This document shows, one piece after another, positions 8,022-16,164 of a stretch of DNA of 19,854 nucleotides. This DNA comes from Gammaproteobacteria bacterium. GTDB lineage: Bacteria; Pseudomonadota; Gammaproteobacteria; SZUA-229. The DNA lies in the NCBI GenBank assembly GCA_026197015.1, contig JAPHRB010000142.1, forward strand, positions 1 through 19,854. The letters are read 5' to 3'. Numbering within the stretch: the first letter of the stretch is position 1; each line of letters begins with the position of its first letter. Position numbers and translations under genes: made by a program. The notes beneath the pieces are model-generated. The model had not been told where the DNA came from. It made no database searches and was given only the letters and a program-made list of their open reading frames with translations.

Positions 8022-8037
8022 TGGTACGTAACTTGCT
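8022..8037 (+). promoter_or_regulatory. Sigma-54 (-24/-12) promoter for the formate dehydrogenase operon
   Basis: TGGTACGTAACTTGCT matches the sigma-54 consensus TGGCACG-N4-TTGCW at 11 of 12 specified positions, with GG at 8023-8024 and GC at 8035-8036 in the required spacing. Transcription would start near 8048, leaving a leader of about 175 nt before the DUF3305 gene. Sigma-54 control of formate-related genes is known, for example FhlA in E. coli, but no activator gene is present in the window. Confidence 0.65.
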
Positions 8038-8077
8038 CCTGATTCTGATGATTGTTTGATAATTTACAGTTGACTCA

Positions 8078-8116
8078 TTAATGATTAGTTAATGATTCAT
8101 ATCAGCTGATCATTAA
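8078..8116. promoter_or_regulatory. AT-rich operator-like repeat downstream of the sigma-54 promoter
   Basis: TTAATGATT occurs twice at 8078-8086 and 8089-8097, an 11-bp phase. TTAATGAT (8089-8096) is also the left arm of an inverted repeat with ATCATTAA (8109-8116), and the palindrome ATCAGCTGAT (8101-8110) lies between. It sits within the predicted leader, about 30-70 bp past the transcription start. A bound repressor, or a second promoter region, could lie here. No protein can be assigned. Confidence 0.4.
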
Positions 8117-8221
8117 ACATTCACCATTAAACGATTAATACAAATCTTTAAAAGTGCCGTCTAATTTAACGTTAAATTATTAAGGTAAATATTTATCACG
8201 GCATAACCTGATCGGTATTTT

Positions 8222-8719
8222 ATGATGATTGAACAAATAACCAAAAAATTTCCTGAGCACATTCCGGTGGCTGTCATTATGGAAAAGCAGCCGGCAAGGT
8301 CCAGTCAATGGGTTGATTACATATGGACTGCTGTAGGCGTAACGGTTAGTGACACTGACAAAGTGCTGGATGAACCGCATATTGAAGACAACGAAGATGA
8401 TGTTCAGCTGAAAAAATATTCAGGTTACCAGGTAACACTACACCTTGATGAGTGTGACAGTTATTACCATAACCTGATGTCACCAACCCCACACTGTTTT
8501 ATCGTTGTCCGCCAGAATGAGGAAAACGATGAACCCGAACCTTTTATTGTCAGCCTTAGCTTTGATGAAGCCCATGCGTATCTGGAAGGCGGTGAAGAGG
8601 TGTTCGCGGTAGATATACCGCCTGAAATATATCAATGGACAGAAGCATTTGTACTGGAAAATTATTGCCCGCAGCAACTCAAAAAACGCAAACGATGGAA
8701 CTGGAAAGGAAAACACTAG
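8222..8719 (+). CDS. DUF3305 family protein, formate dehydrogenase locus
   Basis: A 165-residue soluble protein without signal peptide or membrane segment. The opening HIPVAVIMEKQPARSSQWVD, with an aromatic-rich strand-like pattern and the Trp in SQWVDYIWTAVGV, fits DUF3305, a family of unknown function known mostly from formate dehydrogenase gene clusters. The middle is acidic (DEPHIEDNEDDVQ) and the C-terminus is strongly basic (KKRKRWNWKGKH). It is first in the rightward operon, followed after 71 bp by a DUF3306 gene, and the two families usually occur as a pair. Two adjacent ATG codons (8222 and 8225) are possible starts and neither has a good ribosome binding site. A role in enzyme assembly is plausible from context only. 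Confidence 0.85.
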   Translation: MMIEQITKKFPEHIPVAVIMEKQPARSSQWVDYIWTAVGVTVSDTDKVLDEPHIEDNEDDVQLKKYSGYQVTLHLDECDSYYHNLMSPTPHCFIVVRQNEENDEPEPFIVSLSFDEAHAYLEGGEEVFAVDIPPEIYQWTEAFVLENYCPQQLKKRKRWNWKGKH

Positions 8720-8790
8720 AAAAAAATGTCGCAGAAGACAGTAATCCAGAAATAATAAGATAGAGAAAATAAAACAGAGGCAGCAAATAG

Positions 8791-9495
8791 ATGGACCGGT
8801 CAAAAAATAATCTGCAGGATCAGGTCTCAGATACTGATGAGAATTTTGTTTCTCGTTGGTCAAAGCTCAAATATGAGAGCAAACAAAACAGTGAAACAAA
8901 TACAGCTGATGAAGCGACATCCGACGAAAGCACAGAGAATAAAACGTTAATACGGAATACTGTTGAAGATGAGCAGCAGGCAGCAGTAAAAGTATTAAGC
9001 GATGTTGATATGCCAGACATCGAAAGCATGACAGCAGATTCAGATTACAGCGATTTTCTGTCACCAGGTGTTAGCGAAGAGTTGCGAAATTTAGCCTTGC
9101 GTAAGTTGTTTCTCAGTGAGGTCTTTAATATTCGTGATGGTCTTGATGAATATGATGATGATTATACCCACTTCGAATCACTCGGTGACATTGTAACCGC
9201 AGATATGAAACACCAGATTGAGCTGCAGGCACAACGTAAGGCAGAAGAGTTACTGCAGCATGAAAAAAGCTTAACTGATAATGACAGAACTGAAGATGAG
9301 AGTGTCGAAGATAATAGTGTTGATGTTCACAGTAACATTTCTGATAGTGCAGAAGTTGACGGCATTAATGAACAACATGATTTTAAAAATAATTACAAAA
9401 CTGTGGCAGAAAAAAACACCAGCACCAGAGCATTAGATGAAAACGCTGAATACATCGACTTGAAGATAAATAAAACTGATGAAAATACAGGTTAA
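8791..9495 (+). CDS. DUF3306 family protein, formate dehydrogenase locus
   Basis: This 234-residue protein is cytoplasmic by appearance and highly acidic. DUF3306 features are visible: FVSRWSKLK near the N-terminus (19-27), VDMPDIESMTADSDYSDFLSPGV (a Pro-Asp-centred linear motif and Phe-Leu-x-x-Gly-Val), and ALRKLFLSEVFNIRDGLDEYDDDYTHF in the middle. The C-terminal third is low-complexity, rich in Glu, Asp and Asn, and probably disordered. The family's role is not known to me beyond its link to formate dehydrogenase operons. A GAGG ribosome binding site lies 10 bases before the ATG. The next gene starts 5 bases after the stop, so the two are likely translationally linked. Confidence 0.85.
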   Translation: MDRSKNNLQDQVSDTDENFVSRWSKLKYESKQNSETNTADEATSDESTENKTLIRNTVEDEQQAAVKVLSDVDMPDIESMTADSDYSDFLSPGVSEELRNLALRKLFLSEVFNIRDGLDEYDDDYTHFESLGDIVTADMKHQIELQAQRKAEELLQHEKSLTDNDRTEDESVEDNSVDVHSNISDSAEVDGINEQHDFKNNYKTVAEKNTSTRALDENAEYIDLKINKTDENTG

Positions 9496-9500
9496 AAATT

Positions 9501-11174
9501 ATGACTGAGCGTAACTCGTTACCAGAAGAAACAGCAAATGCTTATGCCAGTAAGTTAGCCATGTCAGCTGTTAAATCACTTAATTTTCAAGCCACTAGCC
9601 TGCTTCAGTATAGCTCGAGTGGCAGAGTAGCGGTGATTGGTTCCATAGAAGCGCAGGAGTTTGCTTCACGCTTAAACGGAAATTTACACGCACAGCTTAT
9701 CTTGACTAGTGGCGCTGAAGAACCGGGTGTACCGACCATAGCAGTCGGTAATCGAGACCTGCAGATTGAAGGTTATCTGGGTAATTTTAATATTTTACTC
9801 GGTGATGAAGGTAAAGCTAATTATGAAAAAGTCAGTGTCGATCTGGTCGTTGATCTTTCTGCAGATGGCGTATTAAAGATGCCATTAAAACCACCAGGTT
9901 ATTTCACATCAATAATGGAAGAACCTTATTTAACGTTACTCGAAGAAGAGTTAAAAGATCTTACAGGTACTTTTGAAAAGCCCAAATACTTTGATTACGA
10001 TGATTCTATATGTGCACATGGACGCTCGGGAGTTGCAGGCTGCACCTTGTGTATTGATGCCTGCCCGGCACAGGCAATTACGAGTTTGATTAACTCAATT
10101 CAAGTTGATCCCTATCTGTGTCAGGGCGGTGGTGTATGTACCAGTGTTTGTCCTACTGGTGCGATTCGATATGTCTACCCTAATGTGACAGATACTTTAC
10201 GCACCGTGAGTACCTTGTTAAACAGTTATTGTGAAGCAGGTGGCTCTGACCCGGTGATCGGATTTATTGCAGAAGACGAAGCCGCGCTGCTAGACCTGAA
10301 AGCTGAAAACAATCAAGCAGACAACCTGCTTGTTATAGTTGTTGAAGAACTCGCAAGTGTTGGCATGGAGGTCTGGTTAAACGCACTGGCCTGTGGTGCA
10401 AAATCTGTTTTATTGATTGATGGGGGGTCGATGTTTGAATCGGTAGGGGTGTTCCTGAAATCTCAGATCAACACGGCGAACACGATTTTATCTGGCCTGT
10501 CTTATAAAGATAAACTGATCCGTATTGTTGACCCACAGTCACTGCAGCAGCAGTGTGAAGTTGCTCAGAGCATTCATTTTTCTGATGAAACGTTTGAGTC
10601 GGCTAGCTATTTTGCTTTGCTTGATACCCACATGAATAACGCTTTATATAATAACGCAGATAAACGCAGGACAACACTGTTGGCTACCGATTTTCTCTAT
10701 GCTCATAGTAGCTCGCCTGAACCGATCATTGAGTTATCGGAGCAATCACCGTTTGGCCGGATTATGGTAGATGCGGATGCCTGTACCCTGTGTATGAGTT
10801 GCGTCTCAGTTTGCCCGACTAAAGCAATTAGTGCAGGTGATGAAGTACCGAAACTTGTATTTCGTGAAATTAAATGTGTGCAATGTGGTATCTGTGAGTC
10901 AGCCTGTCCCGAGCGGGCTATTTCCCTTGAGCCAAGATTTATAACTGATGCAAAACAGCGTCGTGGTTTCGTTACCTTACATGAAGAACTGCCTTTCTGC
11001 TGTATCACATGTGGAAAAGAATTTGCCACTAAATCAATGATAGACAATATGACACAGAAACTCAGTGGGCATTACATGTTCCAGTCAGAACGTGCCAGGT
11101 TACGTTTGATGATGTGTGATCAGTGTCGTGTGGTTGATGTAGTGCAGGATAATGAAGCAATGGATGCGATTTGA
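9501..11174 (+). CDS. Multi-cluster 4Fe-4S protein of the formate dehydrogenase locus
   Basis: A 557-residue soluble protein with no signal peptide. A first ferredoxin pair has Cys171, 181, 184, 188 (CTLCIDACP) and Cys207, 213, 217 (CQGGGVCTSVCP). A second, canonical pair has Cys428, 431, 434, 438 (CTLCMSCVSVCP) and Cys459, 462, 465, 469 (CVQCGICESACP). The stretch from about 250 to 350 (FIAEDEAALL, VVEELASVGMEVWLNALACGAKSVLLIDGG) looks like a flavin- or Fe-S-associated Rossmann-like subdomain. The C-terminus has CCITCGKEFAT (500-510) and CDQCR (539-543), a four-Cys zinc-ribbon-like pair. Similar proteins sit between DUF3306 and TorD-like genes in other formate dehydrogenase clusters. Being cytoplasmic while the enzyme is exported, it may serve assembly or link formate metabolism to cytoplasmic electron carriers. 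The role is inference. Confidence 0.85.
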   Translation: MTERNSLPEETANAYASKLAMSAVKSLNFQATSLLQYSSSGRVAVIGSIEAQEFASRLNGNLHAQLILTSGAEEPGVPTIAVGNRDLQIEGYLGNFNILLGDEGKANYEKVSVDLVVDLSADGVLKMPLKPPGYFTSIMEEPYLTLLEEELKDLTGTFEKPKYFDYDDSICAHGRSGVAGCTLCIDACPAQAITSLINSIQVDPYLCQGGGVCTSVCPTGAIRYVYPNVTDTLRTVSTLLNSYCEAGGSDPVIGFIAEDEAALLDLKAENNQADNLLVIVVEELASVGMEVWLNALACGAKSVLLIDGGSMFESVGVFLKSQINTANTILSGLSYKDKLIRIVDPQSLQQQCEVAQSIHFSDETFESASYFALLDTHMNNALYNNADKRRTTLLATDFLYAHSSSPEPIIELSEQSPFGRIMVDADACTLCMSCVSVCPTKAISAGDEVPKLVFREIKCVQCGICESACPERAISLEPRFITDAKQRRGFVTLHEELPFCCITCGKEFATKSMIDNMTQKLSGHYMFQSERARLRLMMCDQCRVVDVVQDNEAMDAI

Positions 11175-11330
11175 TGGTGAGGTTCTGGCAAATCATCATC
11201 ATAAAAGCAGGTTAATAAAAAATATTTATTTTCTTAGTTATTTAAATAGTGATCATTTTGGGTCATCACTTATGAATAATTTGCATTATTGGTTATTTTT
11301 TTTCGTTTACTTCTGGAGCGGTGATTGCAT

Positions 11331-12056
11331 ATGAAAGATAACTACAAAGATAACTGGGAAGAAACATTGATTATGCAGGCACAACCAACAACTGAGCCAA
11401 ATTATCAACAGGGCGCCCAGTCGAGCCAGTCTCAACTTGGTCAGGCTCAACAGTCTCAGGTTACTCAGTCTGCTGACAAACCATTAGCAGAAGATCAATA
11501 TCGCGCGGGTGCCTATAGCCTGTTGGCTGAACTGTTACGCCAGTCACCTGAGCAGGAAATATTAAATACCGTTACCGGACTGGCTGACGTACTTGAGAAA
11601 AAAGATGATCTGGCTATCGCCATGTTGATGCTTGGTCTGTCAGCGCGTGAGACAAAAATAAATCATCTCGATGATGAATTCCATGCCTTATTCATCGGTC
11701 TGGGGCGTGGTGAATTAGTCCCCTACGGATCATGGTACATGACCGGGTTTCTTATGGAGAAACCATTGGGGCTTTTACGTGAGGATCTGGCGCGTTTGGG
11801 ATTTGTACGTAATAACAATACTTACGAGCCGGAAGATCATGTCGCCGCCTTGTGTGAAGTCATGGCCCAGTTAATAAGTGAAGGCCGGGATTTAGATCAG
11901 CAAAAAAGTTTTTTTGATATGCATATGTCATCCTGGTTAGCGCAGTTTTACGCGGATTTGAGCGCAGCAAAATCTGCGGTGTTTTATCGTTCAGTTGCCA
12001 GGTTTGGAAAAGCATTTTTTGATTTTGAAAAACAGTATCTTGCAATGAGTGTGTGA
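11331..12056 (+). CDS. TorD/DmsD-family redox enzyme maturation chaperone
   Basis: This family of all-helical cytoplasmic chaperones binds the twin-arginine leader and apo-form of molybdoenzymes until the cofactor is inserted. The core begins at about residue 50 (AEDQYRAGAYSLLAELLRQ). The signature block DDEFHALFIGLGRGELVPYGSWYMTGFLMEKPLG is followed by the EPEDH motif and LCEVMAQLI. The first ~50 residues are Gln-rich (QGAQSSQSQLGQAQQSQ), low complexity and outside the conserved fold. The start is uncertain. ATG 11331 is 12 bases after GGAG; TTG 11325, two codons upstream, is 6 bases after it; ATG 11373 would also keep the core. Its partner is most likely FdhA, two genes downstream. The preceding 156 bp hold no gene, only AT-rich short hairpins. 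Confidence 0.9.
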   Translation: MKDNYKDNWEETLIMQAQPTTEPNYQQGAQSSQSQLGQAQQSQVTQSADKPLAEDQYRAGAYSLLAELLRQSPEQEILNTVTGLADVLEKKDDLAIAMLMLGLSARETKINHLDDEFHALFIGLGRGELVPYGSWYMTGFLMEKPLGLLREDLARLGFVRNNNTYEPEDHVAALCEVMAQLISEGRDLDQQKSFFDMHMSSWLAQFYADLSAAKSAVFYRSVARFGKAFFDFEKQYLAMSV

Positions 12057-12119
12057 TTTTTTATGTGAGTTAATTTTTCAGATTAATTTTTCAGATTAAA
12101 TTTTTAGAGGGTTAGCGAT

Positions 12120-12386
12120 ATGAGTAACGAGGATATGAGTAAAAAGGATCAGCACCTAAATTCAGAAAATGCGCATTCACAGGCGTCGCAAATAAAACGT
12201 CGTGACTTTTTGCGAGAATCAATCGTCGCCGCAACAGGTGTCGCCGTTACCGTTGCCACAGGAAAAGCAATATCCAGTGCTGTGGCGTCAAACTCAGGCG
12301 ACGATAATAAAACAGATTCGGATAAAAAAGACGCTTACCGGTTAACAAAACATATCGCAGATTATTATAAAAGTGCAGCGATTTAA
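12120..12386 (+). CDS. Small twin-arginine signal protein of formate dehydrogenase operons
   Basis: An 88-residue protein with a Tat signal: RRDFLR (residues 28-33) then a moderately hydrophobic segment ESIVAATGVAVTVATGKAI. The rest is short and polar (NSGDDNKTDSDKKDAYRLTKHIADYYKSAAI). This fits the 'formate dehydrogenase region TAT target' family, a group of short proteins found directly upstream of FdhA genes whose role is unknown. A GAGGG ribosome binding site precedes the ATG. FdhA starts 51 bases downstream. The protein could be exported together with the enzyme or act in the Tat targeting of FdhA; neither can be told from sequence. Confidence 0.88.
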   Translation: MSNEDMSKKDQHLNSENAHSQASQIKRRDFLRESIVAATGVAVTVATGKAISSAVASNSGDDNKTDSDKKDAYRLTKHIADYYKSAAI

Positions 12387-12437
12387 TCACAATCTTATCG
12401 GCAGACCATAGAGCCAGGACAGAGCGGAGATAGTGTT

Positions 12438-15383
12438 ATGAAATTAATCAAAAAATCAGATCAGGTGATGGCTGCTGATGAACATAAAAAAGCTCAGACA
12501 GAAAGTGCTGTGTCGGCTCACTTGAGTGGTCATGATTTGAATAAACAGGGTTTTAGTGGCAAGAGTATGAACCGTCGTGAATTTCTTCACAATTCAAGTC
12601 TGGTCGCAGGCGGCGCAGCACTGGCGACGATGTTCAGTCCGGTGATGATTAAAAAAGCCCAGGCAAATGAATCGGTTTCAATGGGTAATACGACACAAAA
12701 AGTGAAATCTGTCTGCACACATTGCGCCGTGGGGTGCGGGGTTATTGCAGAAGTTCAAAATGGTGTCTGGACGGGTCAGGAACCTGCGTTTGATCACCCA
12801 ATTAGTAAAGGCGCACACTGTGCAAAAGGTGCATCTGTGCGTGAACACGGTCATGGTGAACGGCGTTTAAAATACCCGACTAAACTGGTGAATGGTAAAT
12901 GGAAAAAAGTCTCCTGGGAGCAGGCGATAAATGAAATTGGCGATAAGATGCTGGAGATTCGTGAACAGTCTGGTGCAGATTCTGTTTATCTACTGGGCTC
13001 GGCCAAACACAGTAATGAACAGGCCTACCTGTTTAGAAAAATGGCCGCCATGTGGGGCACGAATAATGTTGATCACCAGGCGCGTATCTGTCACTCAACC
13101 ACAGTCGCCGGGGTAGCCAATACCTGGGGTTATGGTGCCATGACCAATTCGATGAATGATATACACAATTCCAAAGCCATAATGATCGTGGGTGGTAACC
13201 CGGCAGAAGCGCATCCGGTTTCACTGTTACATGTATTAAAAGCGAAAGAAGAAAACAATGCGCCACTGATAGTTATTGACCCGCGATTTACGCGTACTGC
13301 AACACATGCCAGTCAGTTTATACGTTTACGTCCTGGTAGCGACGTGCCTGTTATCTGGGGCATGCTTTATCACATTTTCAAAAATGGCTGGGAAGACAAA
13401 CAGTTTATAAAACAGCGCGTTTACGGTATGGATGAGATAAGAAAAGAAGTTGCAAAATGGACACCAGAAGAAGTCGAACGTGTCAGCGGCGTGCCTGAAG
13501 AAGAGCTTTATACAGCGGCTAAAACTATGGCCGAACATCGCCCCGGTACTTTTATCTGGTGCATGGGTGGCACCCAGCACACCATCGGTAATAATAATAC
13601 ACGTGCCTACTGCGTGTTCCAGCTGGCATTAGGCAATATGGGTGTTTCTGGTGGCGGCACCAATATTTTCCGTGGCCATGACAATGTTCAGGGGGCCACA
13701 GACGTCGGTGTTTTAGCTAATACATTACCCGGTTATTACGGCCTCAACCCCGGCTCCTGGAAACACTGGGCTGGTGTCTGGGACCTGGATATAGAGTGGA
13801 TAAAAGACCGTTTTGATCAGGGCAGTTATGAGCAAAGTAAGGGCAAGGATGTTTCCGTAATGAACACCAATGGCATTCCGGTATCAAGATGGATAGATGG
13901 TGTGCTTGAGGATAAAGCGAATATAGGGCAGAAGGATAATGTGCGTGCCATGGTTTTCTGGGGCCATGCACCAAACAGCCAGACCCGTGGGCTGGAGATG
14001 AAAAAGGCAATGGAGAAACTCGACATGTTAGTTGTAGTGGACCCATACCCCACAGTATCTGCTGTTATGCATGATCGTAAAGACGGTGTTTATTTATTAC
14101 CCGCAGCAACGCAGTTTGAAACCTATGGTTCAGTGACCGCATCAAACCGTTCCTTGCAGTGGCGTGACAAAATTATTGATCCGTTATTCGAATCATTGCC
14201 CGACCACACTATCATGTACAAACTGGCTAAAAAACTCGGTTTTGCCGAGCAGTTAACCAAACATATTGAAGTTAATAATGATGAACCTCTGATTGAAGAT
14301 ATCACTCGCGAGTTTAACCGTGGCATGTGGACAATCGGTTATACCGGACAGAGTCCAGAGCGTCTCAAACTGCAGCAAAAACACTGGGCGACGTTTGATT
14401 TTACTTCGCTAAAAGCCGAAGGCGGTGCCTGTGATGGTGAGTATTATGGCCTGCCATGGCCATGCTGGGGCACACCGGAAATGAAACACCCGGGAACCCC
14501 AAACCTGTATGACACTAGTAAAAATGTAGCCGATGGAGGCCTTACATTCCGAGCCAGATTCGGTGTTGAAAGAAATGGTGAAAATTTACTTGCCGAAGGT
14601 TCCTATAGCAAAGGTTCAGAGATCAAAAACGGTTACCCTGAATTTAGTGAAAAGTTATTAAACAAACTAGGCTGGTGGGATGACCTGACGGCTGAAGAGA
14701 AGACAGCAGCGAAAGGTAAAAACTGGAAAACCGATCTCTCAGGTGGCATTCAACGTGTGGCTATTAAACATGGCTGTTCACCTTTTGGTAATGCAAAAGC
14801 CAGAGCCATCGTCTGGACTTTTCCCGACCCTGTACCCATTCATCGTGAACCGCTGTATACCAGTCGCCGTGACCTGGTGGAAAAATATCCTACCTATGCA
14901 GATCGTAAATCATTCTGGCGTTTGCCTACACGTTATGAATCAATTCAGGCGAATGATTATGCCACTGATTATCCGATCATTCTGACCTCCGGCCGCCTGG
15001 TGGAATATGAAGGTGGGGGTGATGAAACACGTTCGAATCCATGGCTGGCAGAATTACAGCAGCACATGTTTGTTGAGTTACATCCTAGAGATGCCAATAA
15101 CGCCAGTGTCAAAGATGGTGAAGATGTCTGGGTGGAAGGTGCTGAAGGCGCGAGAATTAAAGTAAAAGCTCAGGTAACACGGCGAGTCGCCGCAGGTGTT
15201 GCTTTTGTTCCATTTCATTTCGGTGGTCACCTCGAAGGTAAAGACCTGCGAGATAAATACCCGGAAGGATCAGATCCCATTATTTTAGGTGAGGCGGCAA
15301 ATACGGTTATGTCTTATGGCTATGACTCGGTGACACAGATGCAGGAATCAAAATGCAGCCTGTGCCGTATTACTAAAGCTTAA
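12438..15383 (+). CDS. fdhA: Formate dehydrogenase major (molybdopterin) subunit, cysteine form
   Basis: This 981-residue catalytic subunit oxidises formate to CO2 in the periplasm. After a 44-residue polar leader comes a Tat signal, MNRREFLH (RR at 46-47), with likely cleavage near AQA-NE (75/76). The [4Fe-4S] ligands are Cys93, 96, 100 and 128 with conserved Lys130. The active-site motif VDHQARICHSTTVAG carries Cys218 followed by His219, where E. coli FdnG has selenocysteine; the codon is TGT at 13089-13091. C-terminal molybdopterin guanine dinucleotide binding is visible in YPIILTSGRLVEYEGGGDETRSNPW and FVPFHFGGHLEG. Length is near that of FdnG. A GGAG lies before the ATG at 12438. A leader before the RR motif is usual in this subgroup, so the start is kept. 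It is followed after 15 bases by fdhB. Confidence 0.96.
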   Translation: MKLIKKSDQVMAADEHKKAQTESAVSAHLSGHDLNKQGFSGKSMNRREFLHNSSLVAGGAALATMFSPVMIKKAQANESVSMGNTTQKVKSVCTHCAVGCGVIAEVQNGVWTGQEPAFDHPISKGAHCAKGASVREHGHGERRLKYPTKLVNGKWKKVSWEQAINEIGDKMLEIREQSGADSVYLLGSAKHSNEQAYLFRKMAAMWGTNNVDHQARICHSTTVAGVANTWGYGAMTNSMNDIHNSKAIMIVGGNPAEAHPVSLLHVLKAKEENNAPLIVIDPRFTRTATHASQFIRLRPGSDVPVIWGMLYHIFKNGWEDKQFIKQRVYGMDEIRKEVAKWTPEEVERVSGVPEEELYTAAKTMAEHRPGTFIWCMGGTQHTIGNNNTRAYCVFQLALGNMGVSGGGTNIFRGHDNVQGATDVGVLANTLPGYYGLNPGSWKHWAGVWDLDIEWIKDRFDQGSYEQSKGKDVSVMNTNGIPVSRWIDGVLEDKANIGQKDNVRAMVFWGHAPNSQTRGLEMKKAMEKLDMLVVVDPYPTVSAVMHDRKDGVYLLPAATQFETYGSVTASNRSLQWRDKIIDPLFESLPDHTIMYKLAKKLGFAEQLTKHIEVNNDEPLIEDITREFNRGMWTIGYTGQSPERLKLQQKHWATFDFTSLKAEGGACDGEYYGLPWPCWGTPEMKHPGTPNLYDTSKNVADGGLTFRARFGVERNGENLLAEGSYSKGSEIKNGYPEFSEKLLNKLGWWDDLTAEEKTAAKGKNWKTDLSGGIQRVAIKHGCSPFGNAKARAIVWTFPDPVPIHREPLYTSRRDLVEKYPTYADRKSFWRLPTRYESIQANDYATDYPIILTSGRLVEYEGGGDETRSNPWLAELQQHMFVELHPRDANNASVKDGEDVWVEGAEGARIKVKAQVTRRVAAGVAFVPFHFGGHLEGKDLRDKYPEGSDPIILGEAANTVMSYGYDSVTQMQESKCSLCRITKA

Positions 15384-15398
15384 TATCTGGAGATAACA

Positions 15399-15992
15399 AT
15401 GGCACGTATGAAATTTTATTGTGATGCTGAACGTTGTATCGAATGTAATGGTTGTGTAACCGCCTGTAAGAATGAGAACGAGGTGCCCTGGGGTGTTAAT
15501 CGACGTCGTGTGGTGACGATTAAAGACGGTGAACCAGGTGAGCGTTCCTTATCGGTAGCCTGCATGCATTGCTCTGATGCACCCTGTGCCGCAGTTTGTC
15601 CGGTTGACTGTTTCTACACCACGGATGACGGAATAGTGTTGCACGATAAAGATACCTGTATTGGTTGTGGTTACTGTTTTTATGCCTGTCCGTTTGGTGC
15701 GCCACAGTTTCCAAGTTCTGTGGCATTTGCTTCACGGGGCAAAATGGATAAATGCACATTCTGCGCAGGTGGCCCGGAAGAGACACATAGCGCTGATGAA
15801 TATACCAGGTATGGTGCAAACCGAATCGCTGAAGGCAAATTGCCATTATGTGCAGAAATGTGTTCAACCAAAGCTTTATTAGCGGGTGATGCTGATGTGT
15901 TATCGGACATCTATCGTAAACGCGTTATTAATCGTGGTGCCAGTGTTCTCAACTGGGGCGTGCAATATAAGAAAGCCGGTATCGATGGTTAA
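15399..15992 (+). CDS. fdhB: Formate dehydrogenase iron-sulfur subunit (FDH3-type beta)
   Basis: A 197-residue electron-transfer subunit with four [4Fe-4S] sites by cysteine count: Cys13, 16, 19, 23; Cys55, 58, 63, 67; Cys87, 90, 93, 97; and Cys119, 122, 151, 155. It would carry electrons from FdhA to the cytochrome b subunit. There is no signal peptide, so it is expected to be exported folded with FdhA as a Tat hitchhiker. Unlike the E. coli FdnH type, it lacks the long C-terminal transmembrane helix and is about 100 residues shorter, as in FDH3-type beta subunits. A GGAG ribosome binding site lies shortly before the ATG. The 172 bases between this gene and fdhC contain no gene, only weak inverted repeats. 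Confidence 0.95.
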   Translation: MARMKFYCDAERCIECNGCVTACKNENEVPWGVNRRRVVTIKDGEPGERSLSVACMHCSDAPCAAVCPVDCFYTTDDGIVLHDKDTCIGCGYCFYACPFGAPQFPSSVAFASRGKMDKCTFCAGGPEETHSADEYTRYGANRIAEGKLPLCAEMCSTKALLAGDADVLSDIYRKRVINRGASVLNWGVQYKKAGIDG

Positions 15993-16164
15993 AAAAAGAT
16001 TATGGAAGACCTTGTTTGTTGTCTGATGTGAAGTGTTAAGTGACTTGAGAATTTTTTATAAAAGCTCGAGATCGAAAAGGTAATCTTGAATAATTACCCG
16101 GTATTACGCATCACAATCAACACAGGGTTCTGATTGATAACAGTCTTAAAATGGCGGTTTCAAG

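Noticed and set aside
8480..8863. 127-codon minus-strand frame across DUF3305 and the spacer
   Set aside because: Antisense shadow of a recognisable gene with no supporting protein pattern.
10703..11047. 114-codon minus-strand frame inside the Fe-S protein gene
   Set aside because: Antisense to the ferredoxin-motif region, which is clearly coding on the plus strand.
11275..11304. AATAAT/ATTATT hairpin before a T-run, as an attenuator upstream of the chaperone gene
   Set aside because: A six-pair stem of only A and T is too weak, and several bases separate it from the T-run.
11152..11334. 60-codon open frame after the Fe-S protein gene
   Set aside because: Overlaps the end of the real gene, has no good ribosome binding site, and its product is aromatic-rich translation of AT-rich spacer.
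13033..14326. Several minus-strand frames of 67-100 codons inside fdhA
   Set aside because: All are opposite strongly conserved molybdoenzyme coding sequence, with no start signals or family patterns.
16114..16136. CAATCA/TGATTG inverted repeat between fdhB and fdhC
   Set aside because: Short arms with an 11-nt spacer; expected by chance in AT-rich spacer and not linked to any known element.
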